Shown here in pieces: positions 7,822 to 16,474 of a stretch of DNA of 64,000 nt. Made by a program: the position numbers and the translations under genes. Position 1 is the stretch's first letter. Each line of letters opens with the position of its first letter. The notes beneath the pieces were generated by a model. That model was not told the origin of the DNA. It ran no database searches and saw nothing but the letters and a program-made list of their open reading frames with translations. Source of the stretch: Paenochrobactrum gallinarii (lineage in GTDB: Bacteria > Pseudomonadota > Alphaproteobacteria > Rhizobiales > Rhizobiaceae). Location: the NCBI RefSeq assembly GCF_014205685.1, contig NZ_JACIIU010000001.1, positions 372,001-436,000 on the forward strand, read 5' to 3'.

Positions 7822-8730
7822 TCACGCAAAAGGCACCGCACAAGTGCCAGGAGGAAGTTTAGCTTCATCTTCCGGTTCGACATGGATAACCACCACCGCA
7901 TTATCAATCTGATCACGTAATGCATCTTCAATGCGGTCGCAGATGATATGCGCGTTCCCCACGCTCATTTCAGCCGCCACAACCAGATGAAACTCGATAA
8001 AGGTCGCACGCCCCGCTACACGGGTTTTAAGATCGTGTACCTCAATCGCACCTTCCGCATTGGTGGAGATAATGTCACGAATATTCATCGTCTCATCAAT
8101 ATCGGTGCCGACATCCATCAAGCCCTGCACGGAAGAATTGATCACCTGCCAGCCCTGCCACAAAATATTGAGCGCAACGATAATGGCAAGCAGCGGATCA
8201 AGAATAGCCCAACCGGTAACAATCGAAGCCACCAAACCAACCAGCACACCGGCGGAAGTCACCACATCTGTCATGATATGCTTGCCGTCGGCAGTCAATG
8301 CCGGTGATTTGTCACGTCGTCCGACACGGATCAGAATTGTTGCCCAAATAGCATTAAGCGCACCAGCGGCGATATTGATGCCAAGCCCTAACCAAGGCTC
8401 TTCCATCAGGCGCGGCGCACGTAATGCATGCCATGCTTCATTGAAAATCAGCAATGCCGCAACGATAATCAGCACGCCTTCAATGACAGCAGAAAAATAC
8501 TCAGCTTTATGATGACCATAAGGGTGATTGCGATCCGCCGGCATATAGCTGACACGAATAGCCCACCAGGCAGCAACAGCTGCGATCACGTTGACGATGG
8601 ATTCGAGCGCATCCGAATAAAGTGCCACCGAACCGGTCAAATGATAGGCTAAATATTTCAGCGCAAGAACAGCAAAGGCGACAGGGATCGACCATGCAGC
8701 CAATCGTTGAATCTTTTTCTTCGTATCCAT
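7822..8730 (-). CDS. Cation diffusion facilitator (CDF) metal exporter
   Basis: Inner-membrane divalent metal/proton antiporter of about 302 residues. Six membrane segments are followed by a cytoplasmic C-terminal domain with a ferredoxin-like fold. Family motifs visible are SDALESIVNVIAA in TM2 (metal-site Asp and Asn), HPYGHHKAEYFS in the TM2-TM3 loop, and TADGKHIMTDVVTS in TM5 (HxxxD metal site). The HxxxD and DxxxN pairing can fit Zn, Fe, Co or Ni; specificity is not decided by sequence. I start at the ATG at 8730 with AGGG six bases ahead; a TTG two codons upstream is possible. No metal regulator is adjacent. Confidence 0.92.
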   Translation of the reverse strand: MDTKKKIQRLAAWSIPVAFAVLALKYLAYHLTGSVALYSDALESIVNVIAAVAAWWAIRVSYMPADRNHPYGHHKAEYFSAVIEGVLIIVAALLIFNEAWHALRAPRLMEEPWLGLGINIAAGALNAIWATILIRVGRRDKSPALTADGKHIMTDVVTSAGVLVGLVASIVTGWAILDPLLAIIVALNILWQGWQVINSSVQGLMDVGTDIDETMNIRDIISTNAEGAIEVHDLKTRVAGRATFIEFHLVVAAEMSVGNAHIICDRIEDALRDQIDNAVVVIHVEPEDEAKLPPGTCAVPFA

Positions 8731-8879
8731 AGTCAACCCTTTGACGTTTCACATCATTTTAATGTGCAACGCGCCATCAATCAGGCATTACACATGCCTG
8801 AAAACGCTTTAAAATTGTCATTAATTACGTGCTTCGAACTCGATAAGCACATTCTCTATAACGAAACAAACTGAAAACC

Positions 8880-8909
8880 GAAACCCCCGCCGCTCAAAAG
8901 CAACGGGGG
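8880..8909 (-). terminator. Terminator of trpE(G)
   Basis: CCCCCG pairs with CGGGGG around a 14-base loop (8884-8909) and is followed on the minus strand by TTTCGGTTTT. It lies 41 bases beyond the trpE(G) stop. Confidence 0.65.
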
Positions 8910-8949
8910 ATAACAGATTTATCAGCGCTTTATTAGTTTAAACTAATAT

Positions 8950-11133
8950 TTAAATACGGGCTTTAGTTACCAGACCCGACACGACATTTTCAATCATCCG
9001 CATACCGGCTTCATCTTCAAAAGTCATGATGGATTCCGGATGGAATTGCACCGCCGCAATCGGCTCATTTTTGTGCTCGATACCCATAATGATACCGTCT
9101 TCCGTCACTGCCGTAACATCAAACACATCCGGTAAATGTTTCGGATCTGCATGGAGAGAATGATAGCGACCGACATTAAAGCTTTGCGGCAATCCGGCAA
9201 AAACCGTGCCAGCCTTCAAAATATTGATCGGTGACGGCTTACCATGCACCGGAATATCCAGCTGATTAAGCTTACCGCCAAAGGCCTCTGTCAGCGCCTG
9301 AAGCCCTAAGCACACACCAAATATTGGCAGTTTGCGCGCGCGTGCCGCTTCGATTGTAGCCGTGCAATTAAAATCGGAAGGTGTACCAGGTCCTGGTGAC
9401 AGCACAACCAGATGCGGCTTCACTTCATCAAAAACCGCATCAGTGATCGGTGCACGAACGGTGGAAACTTTCGCGCCTGTCTGCCGGAAATAATTCGCCA
9501 ATGTATGCACGAATGAATCTTCATGATCCACCAGAAGAATATTGGTGCCCTGCCCGACCATTTCCGTTTCCTGTTTTTCTGTTTCCGCCTGCACTTTATG
9601 TGCGTCACGAATGGCTGCCAGCATAGCAGAAGCCTTCAATTCAGTCTCGGCTTCTTCTTCCTGCGGATTTGAATCATAAAGCAATGTTGCACCGGCACGC
9701 ACCTGTGCAACACCATCTTTAATCCGCACTGTGCGTAAGGTCAGGCCGGTATTCATATCGCCATTAAAATGCATCATGCCAACCGCGCCGCCATACCATG
9801 CACGCGGGCTTTTTTCATGATTCTCAATAAAGCGCATCGCCCATAATTTAGGCGCACCGGTGACTGTCACCGCCCATGCGTGGCTCAGGAACCCATCAAA
9901 AGCATCCATATCAGCGCGCAAGCGGCCTTCAATATGATCAACCGTATGAATAAGACGCGAATACATTTCAATCTGACGGCGTCCGATCACCCGCACCGAA
10001 CCCGGATCACACACGCGGCTTTTGTCGTTGCGATCCACATCCGAGCACATGGTCAGTTCGGATTCGTCCTTTTTCGAATTGAGCAGTTTCAAAATCTGCT
10101 CCGAATCCGAAATCGCATTATCACCGCGCTTGATCGTGCCGGAAATCGGGCACGTCTCAATACGACGGCCATTAACACGCACGAACATTTCCGGTGATGC
10201 GCCCACCAGATATTCATCTTCACCTAAGTTGATGAAGAAGGAATAAGGCGACGGATTGGTGCTTTTCAGACGACGGAAAATTTCAGACGGCTGGCTTTCG
10301 CAGCGCTCATAGAATGTCTGCCCCGGCACCACTTCAAACAGATCACCGCGCTTGAAACTATCTTTAGCTTTTTCAACAAGCTGCGCATATTCGCCAGGCT
10401 GATGATCACCACGTCCCGGATTTTCAGTTGAAGGCTCAAAGACTTTTGACGGTGTTTCACGCGCCAAGCCGTGTGTACCCTTGCCATCAACGCTAAATTC
10501 GTAAGAATCTACCCATGCCTTGGTGGAGTAATGGTCAACGATGACAATCTCATCAGGAATGAACAGCACCAGATCACGCTGATCGTCCGGACGCTTCATC
10601 TTGAAATCAATTTTGTCGAACTGGAAAGCCAGATCATAACCAAAAGCACCATAAAGACCTAAATTGGCATCTTCTTCAGAGAAGAACAGTGCAACAATCG
10701 CACGCAGTACAGTGAAAACCGATGGCATACGGGAGCGTTCTTCTTCAGAAAAAACGCCCTTCGGTTCCGCAACGGTCAGATCAATACGGGTGGCATTTTG
10801 CTGATCGATGGTCACAGTATGTATTGCCTGCAACACTTTTAAAATCGGTGTCAGCAGCACTTCGCCGCGCTTGTTCAAAGCTTCGATACGCATGACACGG
10901 CCATTGGCGGTGATGACAACAGGCGGATCGATAATGGCGGTATCCCAACGGGTATAGCGACCCGGATATTCATAGTTAGACGAAAAAACCGCACCGCGGC
11001 GCGTGTTCAAAACATCAATACGCTGCTCGATGGCACCTTTATAATCGATCAGCCGGCGCACGCGCTCAACCGTAATGCCACCTTGGCTCAGATGTGTATG
11101 TGTTTCGATCTTCGACATTTTAGTCATAGTCAT
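8950..11133 (-). CDS. trpE(G): Fused anthranilate synthase, components I and II
   Basis: Makes anthranilate from chorismate and glutamine, the first step of tryptophan synthesis. The 727 residues contain both subunits, the arrangement typical of rhizobia. TrpE occupies about residues 1-510, with [24 protein letters not shown] and the chorismate-binding [11 protein letters not shown] segment. A short linker leads to the TrpG class I glutamine amidotransferase, with the nucleophile in [16 protein letters not shown] and the His-Glu pair in VQFHPESIM. The start at 11133 gives [14 protein letters not shown]; ATGs at residues 3 and 6 are alternatives. A WWW leader peptide and intrinsic attenuator lie in the 230 bases upstream. 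No other trp genes are in the window. Confidence 0.97.
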   Translation of the reverse strand: MTMTKMSKIETHTHLSQGGITVERVRRLIDYKGAIEQRIDVLNTRRGAVFSSNYEYPGRYTRWDTAIIDPPVVITANGRVMRIEALNKRGEVLLTPILKVLQAIHTVTIDQQNATRIDLTVAEPKGVFSEEERSRMPSVFTVLRAIVALFFSEEDANLGLYGAFGYDLAFQFDKIDFKMKRPDDQRDLVLFIPDEIVIVDHYSTKAWVDSYEFSVDGKGTHGLARETPSKVFEPSTENPGRGDHQPGEYAQLVEKAKDSFKRGDLFEVVPGQTFYERCESQPSEIFRRLKSTNPSPYSFFINLGEDEYLVGASPEMFVRVNGRRIETCPISGTIKRGDNAISDSEQILKLLNSKKDESELTMCSDVDRNDKSRVCDPGSVRVIGRRQIEMYSRLIHTVDHIEGRLRADMDAFDGFLSHAWAVTVTGAPKLWAMRFIENHEKSPRAWYGGAVGMMHFNGDMNTGLTLRTVRIKDGVAQVRAGATLLYDSNPQEEEAETELKASAMLAAIRDAHKVQAETEKQETEMVGQGTNILLVDHEDSFVHTLANYFRQTGAKVSTVRAPITDAVFDEVKPHLVVLSPGPGTPSDFNCTATIEAARARKLPIFGVCLGLQALTEAFGGKLNQLDIPVHGKPSPINILKAGTVFAGLPQSFNVGRYHSLHADPKHLPDVFDVTAVTEDGIIMGIEHKNEPIAAVQFHPESIMTFEDEAGMRMIENVVSGLVTKARI

Positions 11134-11243
11134 GAACCGTTCTGTTTGCCTTGATCAGCCTTTTAAAAAAGCTGATCTGATCCTGTCCGCATGTCTTCAA
11201 ATCATGCATTTTTCTGGCAGTCACTTAAAGGATACGGGCAAAC

Positions 11244-11274
11244 AAAAAGGCCGCCCGGATTACCCGTTGCGACC
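11244..11274 (-). terminator. Trp attenuator terminator
   Basis: On the minus strand GGTCGC (11274-11269) pairs with GCGGCC, enclosing a CGG/CCG inner stem with a GTAAT loop, and is followed by TTTTT at 11248-11244. It stands between trpL and trpE(G), as expected for the terminating form of a transcription attenuator. Confidence 0.85.
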
Positions 11275-11319
11275 CCAAACTTCACTTTCGCTTATGCACA
11301 AGTGTTCTCACGGCCGCTG

Positions 11320-11367
11320 TTAACGGACCCACCACCAACCATTCATGAGGATGTGCGACTTGTTCAT
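11320..11367 (-). CDS. trpL: Trp leader peptide
   Basis: A 15-residue peptide, MNKSHILMNGWWWVR, with three consecutive Trp codons just before the stop. It is followed 46 bases later by an intrinsic terminator and then trpE(G). This is the same layout as the Sinorhizobium meliloti trpL-trpE(G) leader, whose peptide also ends in WWW and a basic residue. When charged tRNA-Trp is scarce, the ribosome stalls on the Trp codons and the anti-terminator forms. In S. meliloti the released leader RNA (rnTrpL) also acts in trans; whether that holds here is not visible. A shorter start at the second ATG (11346) would give an 8-residue peptide. Confidence 0.9.
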   Translation of the reverse strand: MNKSHILMNGWWWVR

Positions 11368-11571
11368 GCCGGTTTGATAGCTCGTGACAAGCATGAAGGC
11401 AACTGCAAAAATGCACGAGCAAAAAGAAAGTTAACAGTCCTGTCAGAGATGACAGTTTTCACGCCATCTGCTGATCTTTATAAAGCTAACCCTGCAAGAA
11501 CAGAAATTAAGATTGCAAACAGTACTCAATCACCCGCTCCATCGGCGGCGCATACTTTGAGGCACATAAAT

Positions 11572-11706
11572 AAAAAGTCCGGCTTGTTAAACAAGCCGGA
11601 CGTATAAAAGCTCAAAGGTTGAGCAAATCAGGCTGCGAATTCCCGAATGCTGCTGCCTGCATGTGAAGACGTTATTGGTATTAAAATGCAACGTCATCGA
11701 AGTAAT
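11572..11706 (-). ncRNA. Candidate structured small RNA with intrinsic terminator
   Basis: No convincing gene lies between trpL and the Rsm22 gene, yet a perfect intrinsic terminator stands alone on the minus strand: GTCCGGCTTGTT pairs with its complement (11577-11601), followed by TTTTTATTT. Upstream of it are two further hairpins, GCTCAA-CCT-TTGAGC (11610-11624) and GACGTT/AACGTC (11668-11695), and then an AT-rich promoter-like stretch. The three stem-loops with a final U-run fit an RNA of about 130 nt. The 5' end is a guess. Alternatively this is the distal terminator of the Rsm22-type gene, 270 bases upstream. Confidence 0.45.
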
Positions 11707-11872
11707 GAATACGTATAATATAAATTAAGTACACCCAATAACTACTATAGGTTGCATGTTATTGCAACAGGTAATTCCATCAGGTTGTATTATTATTCTA
11801 TCTTCAAATTAAGACATTGAAATAACAACAGAATATATGTTTCTGAGCTTGAAAATTCAACACAACCTGCAT

Positions 11873-12835
11873 TTACAATACATCGCCCCAATCAGCACGA
11901 CGCGCTTTCTTGAACAAATCGCCGTCCCGTTTAGTAATGATTTGCTGAGCAATCCCCCCATCATGGCGGCAAAGCTTAAGTTCCGCCTTGCCACTGCTGG
12001 TTTTAACCGGTGCCAGCACACGGTTTTGCGCTCCTTCGCCTTCATAGCGTGACACAGCAAGATAGATATATTTCTCATCTTCCCACGGCACATCCGCCTG
12101 CTTAGTCAGGCGATGCAATTTCGAACGGGCCACACGTCTGGAAAAGTGACACCAGTCAGAACCTTCGATCGCGCAAGCTTGATGATGCGGACATGGTGCA
12201 ACAATAAAAGCGCCTGCTTCTGTCAACTGCGAACGGGCATCCTTAATCCGCTGCCAGCCGGCAGGTGTTCCCGGTTCAATGAGCACAAACATATTTTCAC
12301 AAGCAGACCAGAGACGCGCAATCAGATCGCTGCGTTCAGCAGCCGACAACTCATCCAGCACATAGGCCAGTGTGACCAGATCAGCTTTTGGCAAAGGGTC
12401 ACGTTCTTTGACGATATCACGCGCCACCCAGTCGACTTTATCGAGCCCTGCGTCATCCGAGAGTTTAGAGCCCACTGTGCGGATAGCATTACTTGCTTCC
12501 ATCAATGTCGCTTGACGTAAGTCCGGCCAGCATTGTGATGCAGCCCATAAAACAGTGCCCGGCCCCGCCCCCACATCCAGAAGTGAAACCGGACTAAATT
12601 CAGGACGCAGCTCCGCCGCATAATCAAGACTTGAAAACACGGCCGCATAGGTGGCAGGCAAACGGGCTGCCAGATAAGCATAGGCTGCCATCTCGTCCGA
12701 CAAATGCAACCGCCCGTCACGCGTTTCAGCACGATAGCGCTTCGATAAAATATCGGAAGCGCGCTGCAAATCAGTCAATGCTACCCCGTTCAGGAGGCTA
12801 TCCACCCCCTGACGTAACCGTGCCGGTAGTTCCAT
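11873..12835 (-). CDS. Rsm22-type (METTL17-like) ribosomal small-subunit protein
   Basis: A 320-residue protein of the Rsm22 family (PF09243), related to mitochondrial METTL17/Rsm22, which help assemble the small ribosomal subunit. The methyltransferase-like fold shows a SAM-site motif, LLDVGAGPGTVLWAA, near residue 83. The C-terminal third holds the conserved Cys/His group CPHHQACAIEGSDWCHF near 220 and LCRHDGG near 290, which in relatives binds an iron-sulfur cluster. Whether it still methylates RNA is unknown. It is separated by 20 bases from the upstream DUF2333 gene on the same strand, so the two are probably co-transcribed. Confidence 0.85.
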   Translation of the reverse strand: MELPARLRQGVDSLLNGVALTDLQRASDILSKRYRAETRDGRLHLSDEMAAYAYLAARLPATYAAVFSSLDYAAELRPEFSPVSLLDVGAGPGTVLWAASQCWPDLRQATLMEASNAIRTVGSKLSDDAGLDKVDWVARDIVKERDPLPKADLVTLAYVLDELSAAERSDLIARLWSACENMFVLIEPGTPAGWQRIKDARSQLTEAGAFIVAPCPHHQACAIEGSDWCHFSRRVARSKLHRLTKQADVPWEDEKYIYLAVSRYEGEGAQNRVLAPVKTSSGKAELKLCRHDGGIAQQIITKRDGDLFKKARRADWGDVL

Positions 12836-12855
12836 GAAGTCAAATCACCTTAAAA

Positions 12856-14127
12856 TCAACGTTCCAGAACCTGTCTGATATCAACCAGATTGGAGCGGAC
12901 ACGCAAAATGTAAAAGCCCATTGTGGTCAGATGTGATGGTGTAAACCATGCATCCTGACGGCCATTGGAAACGATAGTCGGCTGCATATCCAAAGCATCG
13001 CGCAACTGCTTTTCCATCGAATCCCAGATACTGTCGAGATGCTTCTCTGACAGAACCGAACGGAAATCGGAATGCGCTGCACGCAACAAACCATAATAAG
13101 CGTATAGCTGACCATAGGAGAACCAGAAGCGGTCATCGGCACGGGTATCAAACCAACCGGCATGATAATTCTCAGCGCGGTCTTTCAAGATTGCCGAGGT
13201 TGAGCCCAGATCATTGGCAATACGGTCAATATACTGGATCAGATTGTCAGCGCGTGCATCAAATACGGCTTCACATTTTTCCAAACGCTTATTGAAATTA
13301 CGGATATCTTTGATCGCCGAGCGATAATAGCTCGGTGTCGGTGTTTTCGGGCCAAACGGGCTCAACCCGAAATACCAGGAATCTTCGGCAAACTGCATAT
13401 TGCCACGGGCTTTTTGCAGATCAGAATCCACCTGTGATGTGCCACGCAGACGACCCAGATTATCGACCAGCTCAACAGTTGTACGGCGAACGGCCGCATT
13501 AATACCACGCTGGAAGGACGCTTTATTATCAAGAAACGGCGTTCTGTCCCAATCAAGACCAAAGAAGCCTGCTTTATAAAGCACCATAGATGAAATCCAC
13601 GCATTCTGATTGACGTTGAAATCAGTCAGATCGGCGGTCACTTCAGCAATCGCCGAAATTGCGCAAGACTTTTCACTCACCGGCAAGTTTGCCGCCTGCA
13701 TCGGCATGTTTGTTGTGTCCGGCTTTGGCTCATCAGCGGTATCGGTTGGTGCAATATCTGAAGTTGGTTCAGATGCCGCATCCGTACTCTCTTCCGGCTT
13801 AACTGGTTCAGTTACCGGAGTTTCTGGTGCCGGCTGGATTAAAGGTGTGATCGTATTATTAATCTTTTCGCCCGGCGTGGTTGCGGTCTGATAGGTATAT
13901 TTTGCCGGATAGTCGGGATCAAAATTTGTCCAGGCCTGGGTCTGCCAGATAAAATAGCCGTAGAGAAAAACACTGCCCAGCACGACAACGCCAATAGCTG
14001 CCTTCCATAGCAAGCCAAGGCGCAAGTAAAGCCGCCACAGCGCACCAAGCGGCACTGCAATAACCCGACCAATCGCTGCCAGCAAGCGCCAGATGAAAGA
14101 AACGACGCCAACAATACCATTCCACAT
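12856..14127 (-). CDS. DUF2333 family membrane-anchored protein
   Basis: A 423-residue protein of the DUF2333 family. The N-terminal 30 residues are amphipathic and Trp/Leu-rich, a strong membrane helix lies at about residues 41-62 (AAIGVVVLGSVFLYGYFIW), and an acidic Pro/Glu/Thr-rich linker runs from about 95 to 145. The folded, helical remainder is probably periplasmic and contains the conserved segments WISSMVLYKAGFFGLDWDRTPF and NMQFAEDSWYFG. The family's function is not known to me. It lies directly upstream of the Rsm22-type gene. The start at 14127 is the first ATG that leaves the membrane helix intact. Confidence 0.8.
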   Translation of the reverse strand: MWNGIVGVVSFIWRLLAAIGRVIAVPLGALWRLYLRLGLLWKAAIGVVVLGSVFLYGYFIWQTQAWTNFDPDYPAKYTYQTATTPGEKINNTITPLIQPAPETPVTEPVKPEESTDAASEPTSDIAPTDTADEPKPDTTNMPMQAANLPVSEKSCAISAIAEVTADLTDFNVNQNAWISSMVLYKAGFFGLDWDRTPFLDNKASFQRGINAAVRRTTVELVDNLGRLRGTSQVDSDLQKARGNMQFAEDSWYFGLSPFGPKTPTPSYYRSAIKDIRNFNKRLEKCEAVFDARADNLIQYIDRIANDLGSTSAILKDRAENYHAGWFDTRADDRFWFSYGQLYAYYGLLRAAHSDFRSVLSEKHLDSIWDSMEKQLRDALDMQPTIVSNGRQDAWFTPSHLTTMGFYILRVRSNLVDIRQVLER

Positions 14128-14567
14128 ACTGCTTCTTCCTTCTTACACGCCACGCTGAAGCCAAACAGCCAAGCCCGATATCAAGCACCTAAATATGCTC
14201 ACAATTTGTATGTGAGCATTATATCTTTACATTCAATTGAAATAGAAACTAAATCCGTTTTCAACAAGCAGCCACATGAAAATAACCGAAAAATACCCAG
14301 CAAAAAGGATGTTTTTCAATAAAAACTTGCGATTACGCACTTAATCCGTAACATCTCCCTGTTTTCGCAAGCCTTCATGCGGGTGCAATCCCTGCATTCG
14401 CAGGCAATCCATCTGTTTTCAGTGCGCATCATTTCTGCGTGTAAAACAGGAACATTTCCGTTTTGGGGTCAAATCCCTCGTAGAACTAAAGCAATTCATC
14501 TGTTATTTGCTACTCAAACGGAACCGGAAAAATTAAACTGAAAAACCGGATAATGGAGAGATTAACA
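14128..14567. other. Intergenic region upstream of choX with inverted repeats
   Basis: About 440 bases without a gene between the divergent DUF2333 gene and choX. It must hold both promoters. The clearest structure is at 14413-14449, where CTGTTTT and AAAACAG flank a second complementary pair (GCGCA/TGCGT). A further CTGTTTTCGCAAG at 14359 partly repeats the left arm. No coding frame or known riboswitch was recognised. Confidence 0.5.
14413..14449. promoter_or_regulatory. Inverted repeat upstream of choX
   Basis: CTGTTTT at 14413 is complementary to AAAACAG at 14443, with an inner GCGCA/TGCGT pairing. It lies about 120 bases before the choX start and could be an operator or an untranslated-leader hairpin for the choline importer. 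Confidence 0.35.
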
Positions 14568-15530
14568 ATGAAATCCGTAACTGACTATGCAGTGTCGCTC
14601 GGCCTGTGCGCAATCGCCTTTACCAGCCTGATGCCTGCCAGCGCAGCACTTGCAGCAGAACCGGCCAGTTGCTCGACCATACGTTTTTCTGATGTGGGCT
14701 GGACGGACATTACCTCCACCACAGCGGTGACAACCGAAATTCTCAAGACCCTCGGCTATAAACCTGAAGTGAAGGTTTTATCCGTACCTGTCACCTATGC
14801 GTCTTTGAGCAAAAAAGACATTGATGTGTTTTTGGGCTACTGGAACCCGTCCATGACTGCCGATTTGCAGCCATATCTTGACAATAAAACCGTTGAAACT
14901 CTTCGCGTTAATCTGACCGGCGCGAAATATACCTTGGCTGTGCCACAAGCAGCTTATGATGCCGGTTTGAAAGACTTTTCTGATATCGCTAAGTTCAAAG
15001 ATGAGCTCGACGGCAAAATTTACGGCATTGAGCCAGGCAATGACGGCAATCGTCTCATTCTCGATATGATAGAGAAAAATGCCTTTGATCTTAAATCCTT
15101 CTCACTGGCAGAATCATCCGAGCAAGGCATGCTGGCGCAGGTGGCCAAAAATATCAAAGCCAAAAAACCGATTGTCTTCCTTGGATGGGAACCACATCCG
15201 ATGAACAGCAATTTTGATATGGTGTATCTCACCGGCGGCGATGACTTCTTCGGGCCAAACCTGGGCGGCGCCACGGTAGAAACCAATATCCGTGCGGGCT
15301 ACGCTCAGGAATGCCCGAATGTCGGCAAATTCCTCACCAATCTGGAATTCCAGCTTGATATGGAAAACCAGATCATGGGCAAAATCCTTGATGATGGTGA
15401 AGATCCGGCCAAGGCTGCCAAAGCATGGATTAAAGCTAATCCGGCTTCGCTTGACAAATGGCTTGATGGCGTAACCACTATTGACGGCAAAGATGGTTTG
15501 AAAGCTGCCAAAGCAGCATTCGGCCTCTGA
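14568..15530 (+). CDS. choX: Choline ABC transporter, periplasmic binding protein
   Basis: Periplasmic component of a high-affinity choline importer. A Sec signal peptide ends near ASAALAAEP (residue ~30). The mature protein matches ChoX of Sinorhizobium, whose choline is held by an aromatic box: the corresponding aromatic segments VGWTDI, LGYWNPSM, GAKYTLA and FLGWEPHPMN are all present. The start at 14568 is chosen because GGAGAG lies seven bases ahead; the ATG at 14553 overlaps that ribosome site. It leads the operon choX-choW-choV, with a 106-base gap before choW that allows excess binding protein. The imported choline would serve glycine-betaine or phosphatidylcholine synthesis, but neither pathway is in the window. 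Confidence 0.92.
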   Translation: MKSVTDYAVSLGLCAIAFTSLMPASAALAAEPASCSTIRFSDVGWTDITSTTAVTTEILKTLGYKPEVKVLSVPVTYASLSKKDIDVFLGYWNPSMTADLQPYLDNKTVETLRVNLTGAKYTLAVPQAAYDAGLKDFSDIAKFKDELDGKIYGIEPGNDGNRLILDMIEKNAFDLKSFSLAESSEQGMLAQVAKNIKAKKPIVFLGWEPHPMNSNFDMVYLTGGDDFFGPNLGGATVETNIRAGYAQECPNVGKFLTNLEFQLDMENQIMGKILDDGEDPAKAAKAWIKANPASLDKWLDGVTTIDGKDGLKAAKAAFGL

Positions 15531-15636
15531 GTTAAATTATAGGATTGCAGGCGGGGTGCATTTTTGCTTTAACCCCGCCGATTTCAATTATCGTTTAAGC
15601 TTTTTTTATGATAAAAACGCAGCAGGAGACATTTCG

Positions 15637-16470
15637 TTGGACTGGCTGACGGACAATAAAATTCCGGTGGGTCGTACCGCCAAAACAATCGTAGACTGGC
15701 TCACAAATAATCTGGGCGGTCTGTTTGATGCACTTGCAGCAGTGATGCAAACACTGATTGATGGTTTGCTTTTTGCGCTCAAAGCACCGCATCCTTTCAT
15801 TCTGATTGCCATTTTTGCACTCATCGCATGGGGGCTGCAACGCCGCATTACCGTGGCGGTGCTGACAGTGCTCGGCTTTCTTTTCATTCTCAACCAAGGC
15901 TATTGGGATCAGACCTTAGAGACACTCACCCTTGTGCTCTCGGCCTGTTTCTTGTGCATGGTTATCGGGGTGCCGCTGGGCATTGCTGCCGCGCATCGCC
16001 CGACGCTTTACGCCTTCATGCGCCCTGTGCTTGATCTGATGCAAACATTGCCGACATTCGTTTATCTTATTCCGGCAATTGTGTTTTTCGGCATTGGCAT
16101 GGTGCCGGGTCTTTTGGCGACAGCCATTTTTGTGCTGCCCGCCCCGATCCGCCTCACCCATTTAGGGATCTCTTCCACACCGGAACATCTGATTGAAGCC
16201 GGTGAAGCCTTTGGTGCTACAAGACGCCAATTGCTATGGAAAATTGAACTGCCATACGCTATGCCGCAAATTCTGGTCGGGCTGACACAAACCATCATGC
16301 TTTCTTTGTCGATGGTTGTGATTGCTGCACTGGTTGGCGCTGACGGCTTGGGTGTACCAGTGGTACGCGCGCTCAACTCCGTTAACACCGCACTCGGCTT
16401 TGAGGCAGGATTGGTTATCGTTGTGGTGGCCATCGTGCTTGATCGGATTTTCCGCTCGGTGAAGGAATAA
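15637..16470 (+). CDS. choW: Choline ABC transporter, permease
   Basis: Inner-membrane permease of the ChoXWV importer, 277 residues, close to the usual length of rhizobial ChoW. I start at TTG 15637 (LDWLTDNKIPVG): AGGAG is eight bases upstream, and the N-terminus then matches the family; an upstream ATG at 15556 would add 27 unrelated residues. There are six to seven membrane segments. The binding-protein-dependent transport signature that contacts the ATPase is EAGEAFGATRRQLLWKIELP near residue 190. It is followed by choV after four bases, so translation is probably coupled. Confidence 0.92.
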   Translation: MDWLTDNKIPVGRTAKTIVDWLTNNLGGLFDALAAVMQTLIDGLLFALKAPHPFILIAIFALIAWGLQRRITVAVLTVLGFLFILNQGYWDQTLETLTLVLSACFLCMVIGVPLGIAAAHRPTLYAFMRPVLDLMQTLPTFVYLIPAIVFFGIGMVPGLLATAIFVLPAPIRLTHLGISSTPEHLIEAGEAFGATRRQLLWKIELPYAMPQILVGLTQTIMLSLSMVVIAALVGADGLGVPVVRALNSVNTALGFEAGLVIVVVAIVLDRIFRSVKE

Positions 16471-16474
16471 AAGA

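Noticed and set aside
11594..11703. 36-residue minus-strand frame in the trpL-Rsm22 gap
   Set aside because: It reads straight through the terminator stem; an RNA gene explains the region better.
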